The notes: generated from the sequence alone by a model not told the origin. 44,632 nt of DNA from Nitrospira sp. (GCA_013140455.1 JABFSU010000103.1:1-44632); one strand, 5' to 3'; numbered from the stretch's first letter, positions 1-8,199 are shown. Made by a program: numbers and translations.

Positions 1-171
1 ATAAGCCAACCCGAATCGGGGGGCCTGGCGGACCGTTCGTTGGTAAAAGCGCTCGATGTCCTCAAAGAGATGAAAGCCGCCGGGCGAACCTGGCAGGAGA
101 TGGCCGAACGAGTCGAACGGGAATTCGACACTAAATTGGATAAAGACCAACTGAAGGCGCTCGTTCGATAA
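1..171 (+). CDS. 3' end of an unrecognised gene
   Basis: An open frame runs from base 1 to a TAA at 169-171, giving 56 residues with no start in view. The visible part is charged and mostly helical, with a segment around residues 32-44 (RTWQEMAERVERE) that resembles a helix-turn-helix or coiled helix. It lies upstream of the excisionase and integrase genes and is probably element cargo. I do not recognise the family. The codon use looks coding, but the fragment is short, so the call rests mainly on the open frame and the hairpin that follows the stop. Confidence 0.55.
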   Translation: MSQPESGGLADRSLVKALDVLKEMKAAGRTWQEMAERVEREFDTKLDKDQLKALVR

Positions 172-179
172 ACAGATAG

Positions 180-213
180 GTCCCTGCCCCCCGCCACAGT
201 CCGGGGCAGGGAC
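180..213 (+). terminator. strong hairpin after the partial gene
   Basis: A perfect 11-bp inverted repeat (GTCCCTGCCCC at 180-190 and its complement at 203-213) encloses a 12-nt loop, starting 8 nt after the stop codon of the partial gene. There is no T-run behind it, so it may be a Rho-assisted terminator or a transcript-stabilising hairpin. Confidence 0.5.
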
Positions 214-231
214 AAATCCGAGTCGCGGGGC

Positions 232-371
232 GGGGCGTCTCGCAGCGGGCAGGCCTGGATGGTTGCAGGAAGGCAGGCCCGATGCTCAGGCGCACCGCGC
301 TGCCACCACAGGAGACGCTGGCGTACTGATGCGAGCGTAGCAGGGGGACCGGGGGTGTCGCGAGACGCCCC
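232..371. repeat. 12-bp inverted repeat pair bracketing the region upstream of the excisionase gene
   Basis: GGGGCGTCTCGC at 232-243 is exactly repeated in inverted orientation at 360-371, enclosing 116 nt that contain no convincing gene. The second arm ends 17 nt before the excisionase-like start at 389. It could be a long RNA stem, or paired recombinase/excisionase arm sites in the DNA. Seen directly in the sequence; its function is unknown. Confidence 0.5.
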
Positions 372-388
372 CGGCGAAGGGTTCTCAG

Positions 389-685
389 ATGCTTCTCACG
401 ATCAAAGATGTCTCTAGCTGGTTGAATATCAAGCGTTCCACGCTCTACCTGTGGGTGGCCCAAGGCAAGATTCCATATCATCGCATTCACAGTCTGATCC
501 GATTTGAGAAACACATGATCGAACAGTGGTTAGCCTCCTTCTACCGGTCGTCCGGCCCGCCGTTGCACATCAGGAGACTTGCCATGGACGCGGATATCGA
601 TGCGCTCATTGAAGCAGCGAAACGCCAGGCCTATACTTCCCGCCACGGGGAAACCATAACACCGAGTCCCACTGGAAAGGAGTGA
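389..685 (+). CDS. MerR/excisionase-type helix-turn-helix protein
   Basis: This 98-aa protein begins with a typical excisionase (HTH_17) DNA-binding segment. Residues 1-50 read as a helix-turn-helix (LTIKDVSSWLNIKRSTLYLW) followed by a wing (GKIPYHRIHSLIRFEK). Proteins of this family bind short DNA sites and steer integrase toward excision, or act as small regulators. The C-terminal half is not recognised. The stop is 4 nt before the integrase start, so both are probably co-transcribed. The ATG at 389 has a GAAGG stretch about 9 nt upstream. A role in excision of the element is inferred from family and position; a regulator of the element is the alternative. Confidence 0.8.
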   Translation: MLLTIKDVSSWLNIKRSTLYLWVAQGKIPYHRIHSLIRFEKHMIEQWLASFYRSSGPPLHIRRLAMDADIDALIEAAKRQAYTSRHGETITPSPTGKE

Positions 686-689
686 ACGG

Positions 690-1760
690 ATGGGACTCGT
701 GAAGAGAGGGAGCACGTGGTGGATGTCATTCATGTACCAAGGTCAGCAAGTCCGGCGGTCTACGGGGACCGCTGATAAACGTCTCGCTGAGGCGATTCTA
801 GGAAAGGTCAAGGTTCAGATTGTCGAAGGGCGATTCTTTGACAAGCCTAAAGAACAAGAGCGGACGTTGACGGAACTGCTGGACCGGTATCTCAGCGAGC
901 ATGCCGTGCGACGGGCCAACCATTATCGGGAATTGACCAGCGTGAAGAATCTGAAGGTTTTTTTCGGTAATCCTACGCTGGATCAGATCACGCCGAGGCA
1001 GATCGTGGCCTACAAGAACCAGCGCTATACCGATGGGGTCAAACCAGCCACGATCAATCGGGAACTGGCTACGCTGAAGAAGGCCTTCAACCTGGCGCGG
1101 CGTGAGTGGGAGTGGTGTACGGATAACCCGGTGTGCCGTGTTTCGATGGAGCGAGAGAACAACACGCGGGTTCGGTGGCTGACCGTCGAGGAGGAAGCGC
1201 GGGTAGTGAACGCGGCATCTGCCTGGTTGCGGGAGGTCCTGGTTTTTGCTCTGCATACCGGCATGCGGCAAGGGGAGATCCTGGGCCTGACCTGGGCTGG
1301 GGTGGATCTATTCCGTCGCACGGTCACGGTGTTCAAGTCCAAGAATGGGGAGCGGCGTACGATCCCGCTGAATCAGACGGTGCTCGAATTGCTGAAGCAT
1401 AAGTATGGGACCCGTTCGGGGGACACGACGTTGGTGTTTCCGAGCGAAGCCCGGACACGGCTGAATGCAAGCAATATCAGGCGAAGTCTGAATCTCGCTT
1501 TGGGGAAGGCCGCGATAACCGATTTCCATTTCCATGACCTTCGCCATACCTGTGCCACTCGGATGGTCCAGGCCGGAGTCGATCTGTACAAGGTACAACG
1601 ACTGCTGGGGCATAAATCGCCGACCATGACTCAGCGCTATGCGCATCACTATCCGGAAAGTTTGCGGGATGGGGTTGAGGCGTTAGAACCGGATCGGAGA
1701 GTTAGCACAAATTTAGCACAGTTGCGGGTGGTGCCTGAGTCGGGCTCTATAACCTGTTGA
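690..1760 (+). CDS. tyrosine-type site-specific recombinase (phage-type integrase)
   Basis: The 356-aa protein has an N-terminal SAM-like core-binding domain (about residues 50-150) and a C-terminal catalytic domain. The expected catalytic residues are visible: Arg193 (TGMRQGE), a Lys in the beta-hairpin (FKSKNGERR), His282 and Arg285 (FHDLRHT), His308 (LLGHKS) and the nucleophile Tyr317 (TQRYAHH). All are intact, so the enzyme should be active. A Shine-Dalgarno AAAGGAG precedes ATG 690. The gene runs toward the tRNA-Arg gene and stops just short of its 3' CCA, the usual arrangement of an integrase beside its attachment site. Confidence 0.95.
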   Translation: MGLVKRGSTWWMSFMYQGQQVRRSTGTADKRLAEAILGKVKVQIVEGRFFDKPKEQERTLTELLDRYLSEHAVRRANHYRELTSVKNLKVFFGNPTLDQITPRQIVAYKNQRYTDGVKPATINRELATLKKAFNLARREWEWCTDNPVCRVSMERENNTRVRWLTVEEEARVVNAASAWLREVLVFALHTGMRQGEILGLTWAGVDLFRRTVTVFKSKNGERRTIPLNQTVLELLKHKYGTRSGDTTLVFPSEARTRLNASNIRRSLNLALGKAAITDFHFHDLRHTCATRMVQAGVDLYKVQRLLGHKSPTMTQRYAHHYPESLRDGVEALEPDRRVSTNLAQLRVVPESGSITC

Positions 1761-1765
1761 AAATT

Positions 1766-1842
1766 TGGTGCCCCCGATACGAATTGAACGTACGACCTTC
1801 GGTTTAGGAAACCGCTGCTCTATCCAACTGAGCTACGGGGGC
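1766..1842 (-). tRNA. tRNA-Arg (anticodon CCU)
   Basis: On the minus strand a full cloverleaf is visible. The acceptor GCCCCCG pairs with CGGGGGC, the D-arm is GCTC/GAGC, and the anticodon loop TTCCTAA has anticodon CCT at 1806-1808. The T-arm is GTACG/CGTAT with loop TTCAATT, and CCA is encoded at 1766-1768. The first anticodon-stem position (27-43) is a G-A mismatch and position 49-65 is a G-T wobble. The integrase gene ends immediately downstream of the 3' end, so this tRNA is the likely attachment site. Confidence 0.95.
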
Positions 1843-1920
1843 ATGGCGTGAATCTAGCGCACTTATGAAAGGGGTGCAAGCGAAGGCCGCCGGATGAATG
1901 TCGTCGCGATGTGTCGATGG

Positions 1921-3330
1921 CTATTCATCAACGGTGATCGTGGAAAGGTCGTACCAGCCGTCCGCGCGTTTGCCTTCGATCGCGAGTTCGACGAGCGCTG
2001 ATCCGCCCGTTTCATGGAGCACGGCGACATCCAGCCGATAGACTCCTGACGCAATCTGGGCAGGGATTCTCAGGGTGTCCTCAATCCGGTAGCGCGTGCC
2101 AGGGAGCCATTGCTTCACGTCGGCGTGGCTCGTCCACTGGGCAACGACGTCATCGGTCGCATTTCTCAGTCGGAAGGCGAGCGGCCAGGGGCGGTAGACG
2201 GGCGCCACACCGATGTTTTCCCATTCGGTCTGAAGTGTCCAGGTCGGACCAACCCTGACTTCCGCCGGGTGGCTGAGGGTCCGCAGCACCAGCCGATAGC
2301 CGATCTTCTTGAGGAACTCATTTACTTTGGACCGCCAGCGAGCCGGCACCGGAGAGGATTTTGCGTTCAGGACGGAGACGTGCCAATCCAGGCCTTGTTG
2401 CAGAATGCGATCGATGTCGAAGCCTTTGTCTTCCCAATCCTGCATGACGCCGCAGACTTCAAACTGCACCGGGCCGCGTGTCCATGCGGCGGCGATGACC
2501 GGATCCTGGAGCGCGGGTGCATAGGCCTGCTCCATATGATTCCAGCCAGGGCCGAAGTATCCATAGTCGCCGAAGCAGTCTCCCCGCCACCCTGCCCCGT
2601 GCTTGACGGCATACAGGAGTTGCCCGCCATGCAACATGACTAACGGGATCTGCGGGAAATATTTGAAATACCAGTCGGTGATCATGATCTGCACGTCTTC
2701 GGTGGGGTAGTATTGTTGGCACTGCCGTTCTACGCCATGGCAGCAGGCCATATTCCACTCTCCCCAGCATCCGATCGATCCGATGTCTACATGATCGATG
2801 TCCGGCGATTGACCATAGCGCGCGCCCAAGGCCTTGATGAGTTTTTCATGATAGGCGAGAAAAATCGGGTTGTTGTAATCGGGGAAGCGGCCGCCGCCGA
2901 CGGCAATCGCGGGAACGCCTTTCGCCAGGAGCCAGGCCGGAGACCCGGAACGATATTCGGACATGACTCGGAATGCCAGCCGCTCTCCTTTGGCTTTGGC
3001 CTGCTCGATGGTGCGATCAATCAGATCGAAAGCGTACTGGCCTTCCGTCGGTTCGAGGTCGGCCCAGGACCAGCGGAAGTAGGCCACAGTCGAGCGCGGG
3101 TAGGTGCCGGGCGCAGGCGGGTGGTCGAACCCGAAGTGAAAATCGGCGAAGCCCATTCCCGGGTTATAGAGGGTGTCTGTGATTTCACGAGGATAGAGGG
3201 TCACTCTCTGCGTGGTCGTCGCTATGCGGGAGAGATCTGTTGCCTGTTTCTCGGGAGGCGCGATGCACGACGTGCCGGTTATCAGGAGGGCTGCCAGCAT
3301 GAGGGGCAGCGCAAGGCGCTTCTGACTCAT
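1921..3330 (-). CDS. lipoprotein with DUF4832-type glycoside-hydrolase-like fold
   Basis: This 469-aa protein starts with a lipoprotein signal (lipobox LITGTSC, Cys at residue 22), so it is probably anchored in a membrane after export. Residues about 45-350 resemble a TIM-barrel of the glycoside hydrolase type: YNPGMGF near the start, FRWSWADLEPTEGQY, and an acidic GCWGEWN motif that could hold the acid/base glutamate. The C-terminal 120 residues form a beta-sandwich with the conserved NVGVAPVYRPWPL-like pattern of DUF4832 proteins (here NIGVAPVYRPWPL). Substrate is unknown. It stands alone, separated by 313 nt from the next minus-strand gene. Domain assignment is from memory of the family, not a search. 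Confidence 0.75.
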   Translation of the reverse strand: MSQKRLALPLMLAALLITGTSCIAPPEKQATDLSRIATTTQRVTLYPREITDTLYNPGMGFADFHFGFDHPPAPGTYPRSTVAYFRWSWADLEPTEGQYAFDLIDRTIEQAKAKGERLAFRVMSEYRSGSPAWLLAKGVPAIAVGGGRFPDYNNPIFLAYHEKLIKALGARYGQSPDIDHVDIGSIGCWGEWNMACCHGVERQCQQYYPTEDVQIMITDWYFKYFPQIPLVMLHGGQLLYAVKHGAGWRGDCFGDYGYFGPGWNHMEQAYAPALQDPVIAAAWTRGPVQFEVCGVMQDWEDKGFDIDRILQQGLDWHVSVLNAKSSPVPARWRSKVNEFLKKIGYRLVLRTLSHPAEVRVGPTWTLQTEWENIGVAPVYRPWPLAFRLRNATDDVVAQWTSHADVKQWLPGTRYRIEDTLRIPAQIASGVYRLDVAVLHETGGSALVELAIEGKRADGWYDLSTITVDE

Positions 3331-3643
3331 CAGTTCACCGGTTCCTTATCTGCAGATAAATCCTTCTTCTGGTGCTGGGCTCGGCATGGACAAGTGTATC
3401 GATACGGTACCTGAGCCTTCTGCCAGGCTCAAGTCTCTCCTTCCTATCACGTCTGATGTAAAGCCGTCCGGCGCGGATATGGCTATGGATACTATGAGAG
3501 ATGGAGGGGGGTGAGTACTAGTGCATCCAATACCGGTTGGCGTGTGCAGATTCGACGTAGGCGACTGTCAGCGTGTCTGTTGGTGACGTAGGCCAGCCTC
3601 AACATTCACTGGCTGGACCTATGTGAAGGGTGGTCCGTAGATG
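3331..3643. other. intergenic region with dyads
   Basis: No gene is supported here. It is the 5' region of the DUF4832 lipoprotein gene on the minus strand. Besides the palindrome at 3346-3359 it holds a 10-bp palindrome GTATCGATAC around 3396 and a stem TGAGCCT/AGGCTCA (3412-3431). No convincing sigma-70 hexamers were identified. Confidence 0.5.
3346..3359. promoter_or_regulatory. perfect 14-bp palindrome upstream of the DUF4832 gene
   Basis: TTATCTGCAGATAA is a perfect palindrome whose edge lies 15 nt from the start codon at 3330 on the minus strand. It could be an operator or a leader hairpin next to the ribosome binding site. Regulator unknown. Confidence 0.4.
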
Positions 3644-5221
3644 TCACAGACTTCCTGGGTTAGGCTGATTCATGGCCTGTTCCCACTGTTTTCTGAATTG
3701 TTCATACGACACGGACAGCTTTTGTTGCATCGCTGCGTCGAGCGAATGCCCTGCTTGCAGCAGCTGTATGACCTGTTGGATTCCATGTAAGCCATAACTA
3801 TCCACTAGCAGTTGCGTGGCCGATCGTGCTTCGAGATAGGCCTTGGGCACTGCGTTGGCCACGAGCGGCTTCCAATCTTCTTGCAATGATGTGAGGGGGA
3901 TGAGCGTCGAAGCTTTGTGCTCGGCTTCTTCCAGATCTGGCCAGGGATCTTCTGCTAGTTGGAGGGCGAGACCTTCCACGATCCAGCGAGGCACTTTTGC
4001 GGGACTTCCTTTCGCCTGTTCGAAGAGCAGGGCGTGGACACATTCATGACGCGCGATACGGCTGAAGAGGGCCAGGTCCTCTAGTGCGCCTTGCGTGGGA
4101 AGGTGGATGGTTCTCGATGCGTGGTCAAAAAGCGAATCAGCCCACAGGGGAGAGCCTGCCGTGCCTGTGAATTTGTGATTGGTATGTAGAACGACGGCGA
4201 TCGGTTTTGACGGAATGCGCCCAAGCTTTTGAGACAATTCGTCATGGGCGTACTCGAGAATTGCGCGCATCCTAGTCCAGGAGGCCTGATCTGGTGGCCC
4301 GTCGAACTGGACGGTGAAATGTGCGCGGTCTGATTGAGTAGGCGCAGGCGGTGGTGCCTGCGGGCTTGCCATTTTGGATGTGTCTGCTTGGCGGGCGGGT
4401 TCAAGCGCTGGTACCGGGTGTTCCGTCGCCTGCGGTTTAGGTGACGGTGTAATGGGCGCAGGTGCGGGTTGAGGCGGACGGGCATCCTCTTTCATCGCGG
4501 TGCGTACAGGTTCGATGGCTTCGAGCTTGGCCGTCAGTCTTTGTAAGTACGAGTGATGATTGGGGTCACGCTCTGCCCGGGGGCGCGCCTGATCTATGTG
4601 CGCCGCGGCCGAGCCAGCTTGTCCTGTAGCAATCAGGAGATCGGCCAACGCGAGATGCGGGAACGGGTCCTGTGGTGCGAGGCGGATGACCGTTTCAAGA
4701 AACTGCGGCGTCATCGCGGGATCGCGGAGCTCCCAATAGGCCTGCGTGAGGTTGAGATGCGCGACGGAGTTCTTCGAGTCCCAGAGCACTGACTGCTTGA
4801 AGGCCTTCACTGACAGCGAAGTCCCGCCGAACTTTTCCTGTTGGATGCCGAGATTGTTCCAGAGGCCTGCGATGTAGTGGCGTGAGGAGGCATGTACAAC
4901 GGATTGGAGCGACTGTTGTTTCAGTCGCCGTTCAACCTCGGTGTAATTGCCCCGGTCGAGCTCTTCACGGACGGCTCCCAACGCCTGGTTTGGAGGCGAT
5001 CCTAAATCCACGAGCCGTGATGGCGGGACATCCCATTGGTGATGCTCTTGGAATTCGTGCAGAACAAATGGCGCCGACGGAGGGGTGGGCTCGATCGCCG
5101 AGAGCGGCGGTACAACGGGGGTGAAATAGGTCGGTTTCAACCACACCTGATACCCGAGAAAAAGGATAAGCCCAAGGGCGAGCAGTTTCAGTGTGGATGA
5201 GATGTCGCGGCGGTACTTCAT
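3644..5221 (-). CDS. membrane-anchored TPR protein with zinc-peptidase (peptidase MA-like) domain
   Basis: The 525-aa protein has an N-terminal transmembrane anchor (residues about 11-27, LKLLALGLILFLGYQVW). A TPR region follows (about 75-215), then a Pro/Ala-rich linker (240-300) and a C-terminal domain with a gluzincin signature. His392-Glu393-x-x-His396 (RHECVHALLF) is followed 20 residues later by Glu416 in WIVEGLA, which would be the third zinc ligand. The fold therefore matches membrane-attached peptidase MA-like proteins. The linker and peptidase domain should lie in the periplasm. It is the last gene of a minus-strand run after the 27-heme cytochrome (40-nt gap), so a role in processing or assembling the cytochrome system is possible but inferred. 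Confidence 0.8.
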   Translation of the reverse strand: MKYRRDISSTLKLLALGLILFLGYQVWLKPTYFTPVVPPLSAIEPTPPSAPFVLHEFQEHHQWDVPPSRLVDLGSPPNQALGAVREELDRGNYTEVERRLKQQSLQSVVHASSRHYIAGLWNNLGIQQEKFGGTSLSVKAFKQSVLWDSKNSVAHLNLTQAYWELRDPAMTPQFLETVIRLAPQDPFPHLALADLLIATGQAGSAAAHIDQARPRAERDPNHHSYLQRLTAKLEAIEPVRTAMKEDARPPQPAPAPITPSPKPQATEHPVPALEPARQADTSKMASPQAPPPAPTQSDRAHFTVQFDGPPDQASWTRMRAILEYAHDELSQKLGRIPSKPIAVVLHTNHKFTGTAGSPLWADSLFDHASRTIHLPTQGALEDLALFSRIARHECVHALLFEQAKGSPAKVPRWIVEGLALQLAEDPWPDLEEAEHKASTLIPLTSLQEDWKPLVANAVPKAYLEARSATQLLVDSYGLHGIQQVIQLLQAGHSLDAAMQQKLSVSYEQFRKQWEQAMNQPNPGSL

Positions 5222-5261
5222 GTCATGGCTCCCGTCCCAAGGTCAGCCTCAATTGGTGCAG

Positions 5262-7250
5262 CTAGCGACGGCGAAAAGTGCCTGTGCCTGGCTTGATGGT
5301 CTTCCATACTGTTGTTTCATGACAGCGGTCACATTGCGAGCCAAAGCTGCCTTCGTGCTTATCGTCTTTGGTATGACAGCTGATGCAGGCTGATGACGCC
5401 ACGACCTTCTTGTCCATGCGTTCGGAGTGGCAGGCATAACAGTCGAGCCCTTTGTGTCCGCCGTCGAGTTTGAAACGAGTGCGGACATTGTGGTCAAAGT
5501 CCCAGATCTTCCAGTCCCTCACATTGTGGCAGTCCTGGCATTCTGTACCGAGTTTCCGCCGATGCACGTCGTCGTTCTTATGGCACCCGTGACAGGTTGT
5601 GGGAGTCTTGTCGCGATAGAGCTGGCCTGTGTGGCAACTTTCACAGGTTGTGGTGCGATGTTTGCCAACAAGCGGGTACTTCGTGTCCTGATCGTGATTG
5701 AAGGCCACGGTTTTCCAGTTCTGTTCGCCATGGCATTTCTCGCATTTCTCCCCGAAGGTGGATCGGTGGATGTCGTCTTTCTTATGGCAGGCATAGCAGT
5801 CGGTCGGCGTCTTATCCTTATACAGCGTGCTCTTGTGGCAGCTATCGCATTTTGTCTTCCGATGATAGCCCTTGAGAGGGTATGAGGTATCGCGATCATG
5901 CTCAAAGAGCAGGACTTTCCAGTTCCGTTCGGTGTGGCAGCGCTCGCATTTCTCGCTATAACGGCCTTTATGTTTGTCGTCTTTTTTGTGACAGGCGTAG
6001 CAATCGGTCGGTGTCTTGTCCTTGTACAGATGCCCCTTGTGACAGGAGTCGCAGGTGGTGGTGTTATGTCGTCCCCGCAAGGGGTATTTCGAGTGTAGGT
6101 CGTGGTCAAACGTAATGGTCTTCCAATCACTCTCCCCGTGGCACGTTTCGCATTTTTCTCCGTAGGCCCCTTTATGTTTGTCGTCTTTCTTGTGGCAGGA
6201 GAAACACTCCATCGGGGTATCTTTAAATGCCGGCGTGAGGTGACACTTCTTGCATTCTGTCGCGGCATGCCTTCCCATCAGCGGGAAACGAGATTTGTTG
6301 TGGTCGAACGGAGCTTTCTTCCAGGATCGATCATCGTGACATTCTGAGCATGTCGTGCCTTCCTGGCCTTTGTGCTTATCGTCTTTCTTGTGGCAGGCAT
6401 AGCAGTCCGTCGGAGTGTCTTTATAGCGATCGTTAGCATGGCAGTCTTTACATGCGATCGTCGCATGCTTGTTGCGGAGCTTATAGCGGGTTCTATCGTG
6501 ATCGAACCGCACGTCTTTCCAACTGCGATCGGTATGGCAATCGGTGCAGGCGACACCGGCCTTTCCTTTGTGCTTGTCGTCTTTCTTGTGGCAGGAATAG
6601 CAGTCCATGGGGGTGTCTTTGTAGCGATCGTTAGCGTGGCAGTCTTTGCACGCGATCTCTGCATGTTTATTGCGGAGCTTATACCGGGTTTTGTCGTGAT
6701 CGAAGCGCACGTCTTTCCAACTGCGATCGGTATGGCAATTGGCGCAGGCAACACCGGCTTTTTCCTTGTGTTTGTCGTCTTTCTTATGACAGCTGTAACA
6801 ATCCAACGGAGCTTCCCGGTATTTCGTCTTGGGTTTATGACAGGACTTGCATTCGACTTTTTTTGCGTCAGCGTGCGCACCCTTCAGAGGGAAATCCGAC
6901 TGCTCGTGGTTGAACGTCTGCTCTGTGATGGGGGCAATATTTTCCGCCCTGCCTTTGTGTTCGGTGTGGCATTCTTTGCATTCGCGCTGCTCCTTAAACC
7001 GGCCGTGTGAGCCGTGCTTCTGCTCGACATCCTTTCGAACGTCTTTGTGGCAATCGAGGCAAAGGGTCGTCTGCGCGGCCTTGTCGAAGCGCTTGTGGCA
7101 CTTCGTGCAATCTTCTTCCCACTTGGCATGGCCCGCGATCACCTGGCCCGGCATCAGAGCCGTTTCGACATTGTCGGCCCAGGCGGTGCTCACGCCGAAC
7201 ACCCCCAGTGTGAACAGTATGATTGACAGATGGCGAATGAGAGCCTGCAC
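5262..7250 (-). CDS. 27-heme c-type cytochrome
   Basis: I count 27 CxxCH heme-binding motifs in about 630 mature residues. The start is taken as GTG 7250, because a frame extended upstream would run into the previous gene and because the residues after it form a signal peptide ending STAWA. No good Shine-Dalgarno is visible; the upstream stop is 16 nt away, so coupling is likely. The body is made of about seven 66-residue units with three hemes each. Each unit has the pattern C..CH, FDHD, CKDCH, CYxCHKKDDKHKG, and conserved extra His residues (HD, KH) suit bis-His ligation. It should be periplasmic or extracellular, carrying electrons between the b-type membrane partner (7267-8199) and the outer membrane. 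The exact redox partner is unknown. Confidence 0.93.
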   Translation of the reverse strand: MQALIRHLSIILFTLGVFGVSTAWADNVETALMPGQVIAGHAKWEEDCTKCHKRFDKAAQTTLCLDCHKDVRKDVEQKHGSHGRFKEQRECKECHTEHKGRAENIAPITEQTFNHEQSDFPLKGAHADAKKVECKSCHKPKTKYREAPLDCYSCHKKDDKHKEKAGVACANCHTDRSWKDVRFDHDKTRYKLRNKHAEIACKDCHANDRYKDTPMDCYSCHKKDDKHKGKAGVACTDCHTDRSWKDVRFDHDRTRYKLRNKHATIACKDCHANDRYKDTPTDCYACHKKDDKHKGQEGTTCSECHDDRSWKKAPFDHNKSRFPLMGRHAATECKKCHLTPAFKDTPMECFSCHKKDDKHKGAYGEKCETCHGESDWKTITFDHDLHSKYPLRGRHNTTTCDSCHKGHLYKDKTPTDCYACHKKDDKHKGRYSEKCERCHTERNWKVLLFEHDRDTSYPLKGYHRKTKCDSCHKSTLYKDKTPTDCYACHKKDDIHRSTFGEKCEKCHGEQNWKTVAFNHDQDTKYPLVGKHRTTTCESCHTGQLYRDKTPTTCHGCHKNDDVHRRKLGTECQDCHNVRDWKIWDFDHNVRTRFKLDGGHKGLDCYACHSERMDKKVVASSACISCHTKDDKHEGSFGSQCDRCHETTVWKTIKPGTGTFRRR
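6430..6830 (-). repeat. in-frame tandem 198-bp repeats in the 27-heme gene
   Basis: Units of 66 codons (CANCHTDRSW... and CTDCHTDRSW...) are near-identical at DNA level in this stretch and more diverged outside it. Each unit adds three hemes, so heme number can change by whole units through slippage or recombination. Confidence 0.75.
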
Positions 7251-7266
7251 AAGGGGGGTGTCCGGC

Positions 7267-8199
7267 TTAGTACATGTAGACGGCAATGATGTGAAACGCG
7301 GTGCTGGCTGCCAGGAGATACATGAGCGGGATATGCAGGATATGCCACAGTGAAAACACCCGCTCATAGGTCGCAAATTCAGCCACTCTCTCAGCGTCTC
7401 TGAGGTAGCGTTTGGCGAGGCGAATGGCCTCCGATGCCCCGCCACGAAATTCGGAGGAGCGAGTAGGTTCTATGATGGTGCGCAGTTCCTTCGCGCAGCG
7501 GAATGCGTAGAGGCGTCTTTTCCATCCCAGTGCAAGCAGGTGCCACCACATTGTGATGAATGATCGTTCCGGGCGATTGGCCTCACTTTCAAAGGAGTGA
7601 AGCCATTGCTCCACCCTGGGCGCCATATGAAACCGGGATCTTAGGCTGTCAGAGCTCCCCGCGAATTCCTGCCGGACCTTCTCGAGCGTGGCGCGACTTC
7701 CGTAGAGACCATAGTGAATCTTGGTGTACACGAATCGTCCGATCACTCCGCTGATCACGACAATCAGCATGCTAATCAGCGCGATCGTGGCGTTGAGAGA
7801 GCGTAAATGAAACGTGGAGTGAAACAAAATCAGCGTTGGGCCCACGATGCCCATGATCATGTGCCATCGAAACCAATGTTTCAACGCGCCCCACCGTTGC
7901 ATGAAGTGGACATGTTTGCGTAACGGATACAAGAGAAGGGCCAGCATCATCACGGAGCCGACGACCCCTAAATAGAACCCGAAGTTCGAGCGCGGAGTGT
8001 AGTACTTGCCGGTGGCGACTTTGTAGGCGATCCAGACGGAAAAGAGTAGGACCATGAAGGTGAGTAGCCGCTTCATCAACTCCGAGAAGCGAGAGTCCAT
8101 GCTTTCGTCAGGCCGCGAGGCAGGTTGTCGGATCGGGCGAGGGGCCTCACTGTGTGGTTCACGGACTGACTGGATAGGTTCAGCGACTGGCATGGTCAT
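7267..8199 (-). CDS. b-type cytochrome-like integral membrane protein
   Basis: The 310-aa protein starts at ATG 8199 with a good Shine-Dalgarno (GAGGAGAGG) 4 nt upstream; an upstream ATG at 8265 lacks one. After a hydrophilic N-terminus there are about five membrane segments: LLTFMVLLFSVWIAYKV, LGVVGSVMMLALLLYPL, WHMIMGIVGPTLILFHSTFH, ATIALISMLIVVISGVIG, and a C-terminal LWHILHIPLMYLLAASTAFH. Several His pairs lie inside or at the edge of the helices (WHM...LFHSTFH; WHILH...AFH), as expected for heme b ligands in ferric-reductase-like or b561-like proteins. It precedes the 27-heme gene and probably exchanges electrons between the quinone pool and that cytochrome. Heme content and direction of flow are inference. 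Confidence 0.75.
   Translation of the reverse strand: MTMPVAEPIQSVREPHSEAPRPIRQPASRPDESMDSRFSELMKRLLTFMVLLFSVWIAYKVATGKYYTPRSNFGFYLGVVGSVMMLALLLYPLRKHVHFMQRWGALKHWFRWHMIMGIVGPTLILFHSTFHLRSLNATIALISMLIVVISGVIGRFVYTKIHYGLYGSRATLEKVRQEFAGSSDSLRSRFHMAPRVEQWLHSFESEANRPERSFITMWWHLLALGWKRRLYAFRCAKELRTIIEPTRSSEFRGGASEAIRLAKRYLRDAERVAEFATYERVFSLWHILHIPLMYLLAASTAFHIIAVYMY

Larger units (their letters stand above)
1..1765 (+). mobile_element. right end of an integrative element inserted at tRNA-Arg
   Basis: The segment carries an excisionase-like gene and a tyrosine recombinase whose stop codon lies 5 nt from the encoded CCA end of a tRNA-Arg gene. Integrases of this family commonly use the 3' end of a tRNA as attachment site and sit next to it. 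The element therefore probably extends leftward beyond the window, and its other end should carry a direct repeat of the tRNA 3' part. No second copy of the tRNA tail was seen inside this window, so size and cargo are unknown. Confidence 0.65.

Noticed and set aside
5427-7010. Plus-strand frames with apparent membrane segments over the 27-heme gene
   Set aside because: Antisense of Lys/Asp/Cys/His-rich codons gives Phe/Val/Ala-rich text. The minus-strand frame has 27 CxxCH motifs and is clearly the gene.
7251-7445. N-terminal extension of the 27-heme protein
   Set aside because: It overlaps the 3' end of the b-type protein gene, lacks a signal peptide at its start, and would bury the real signal peptide internally.
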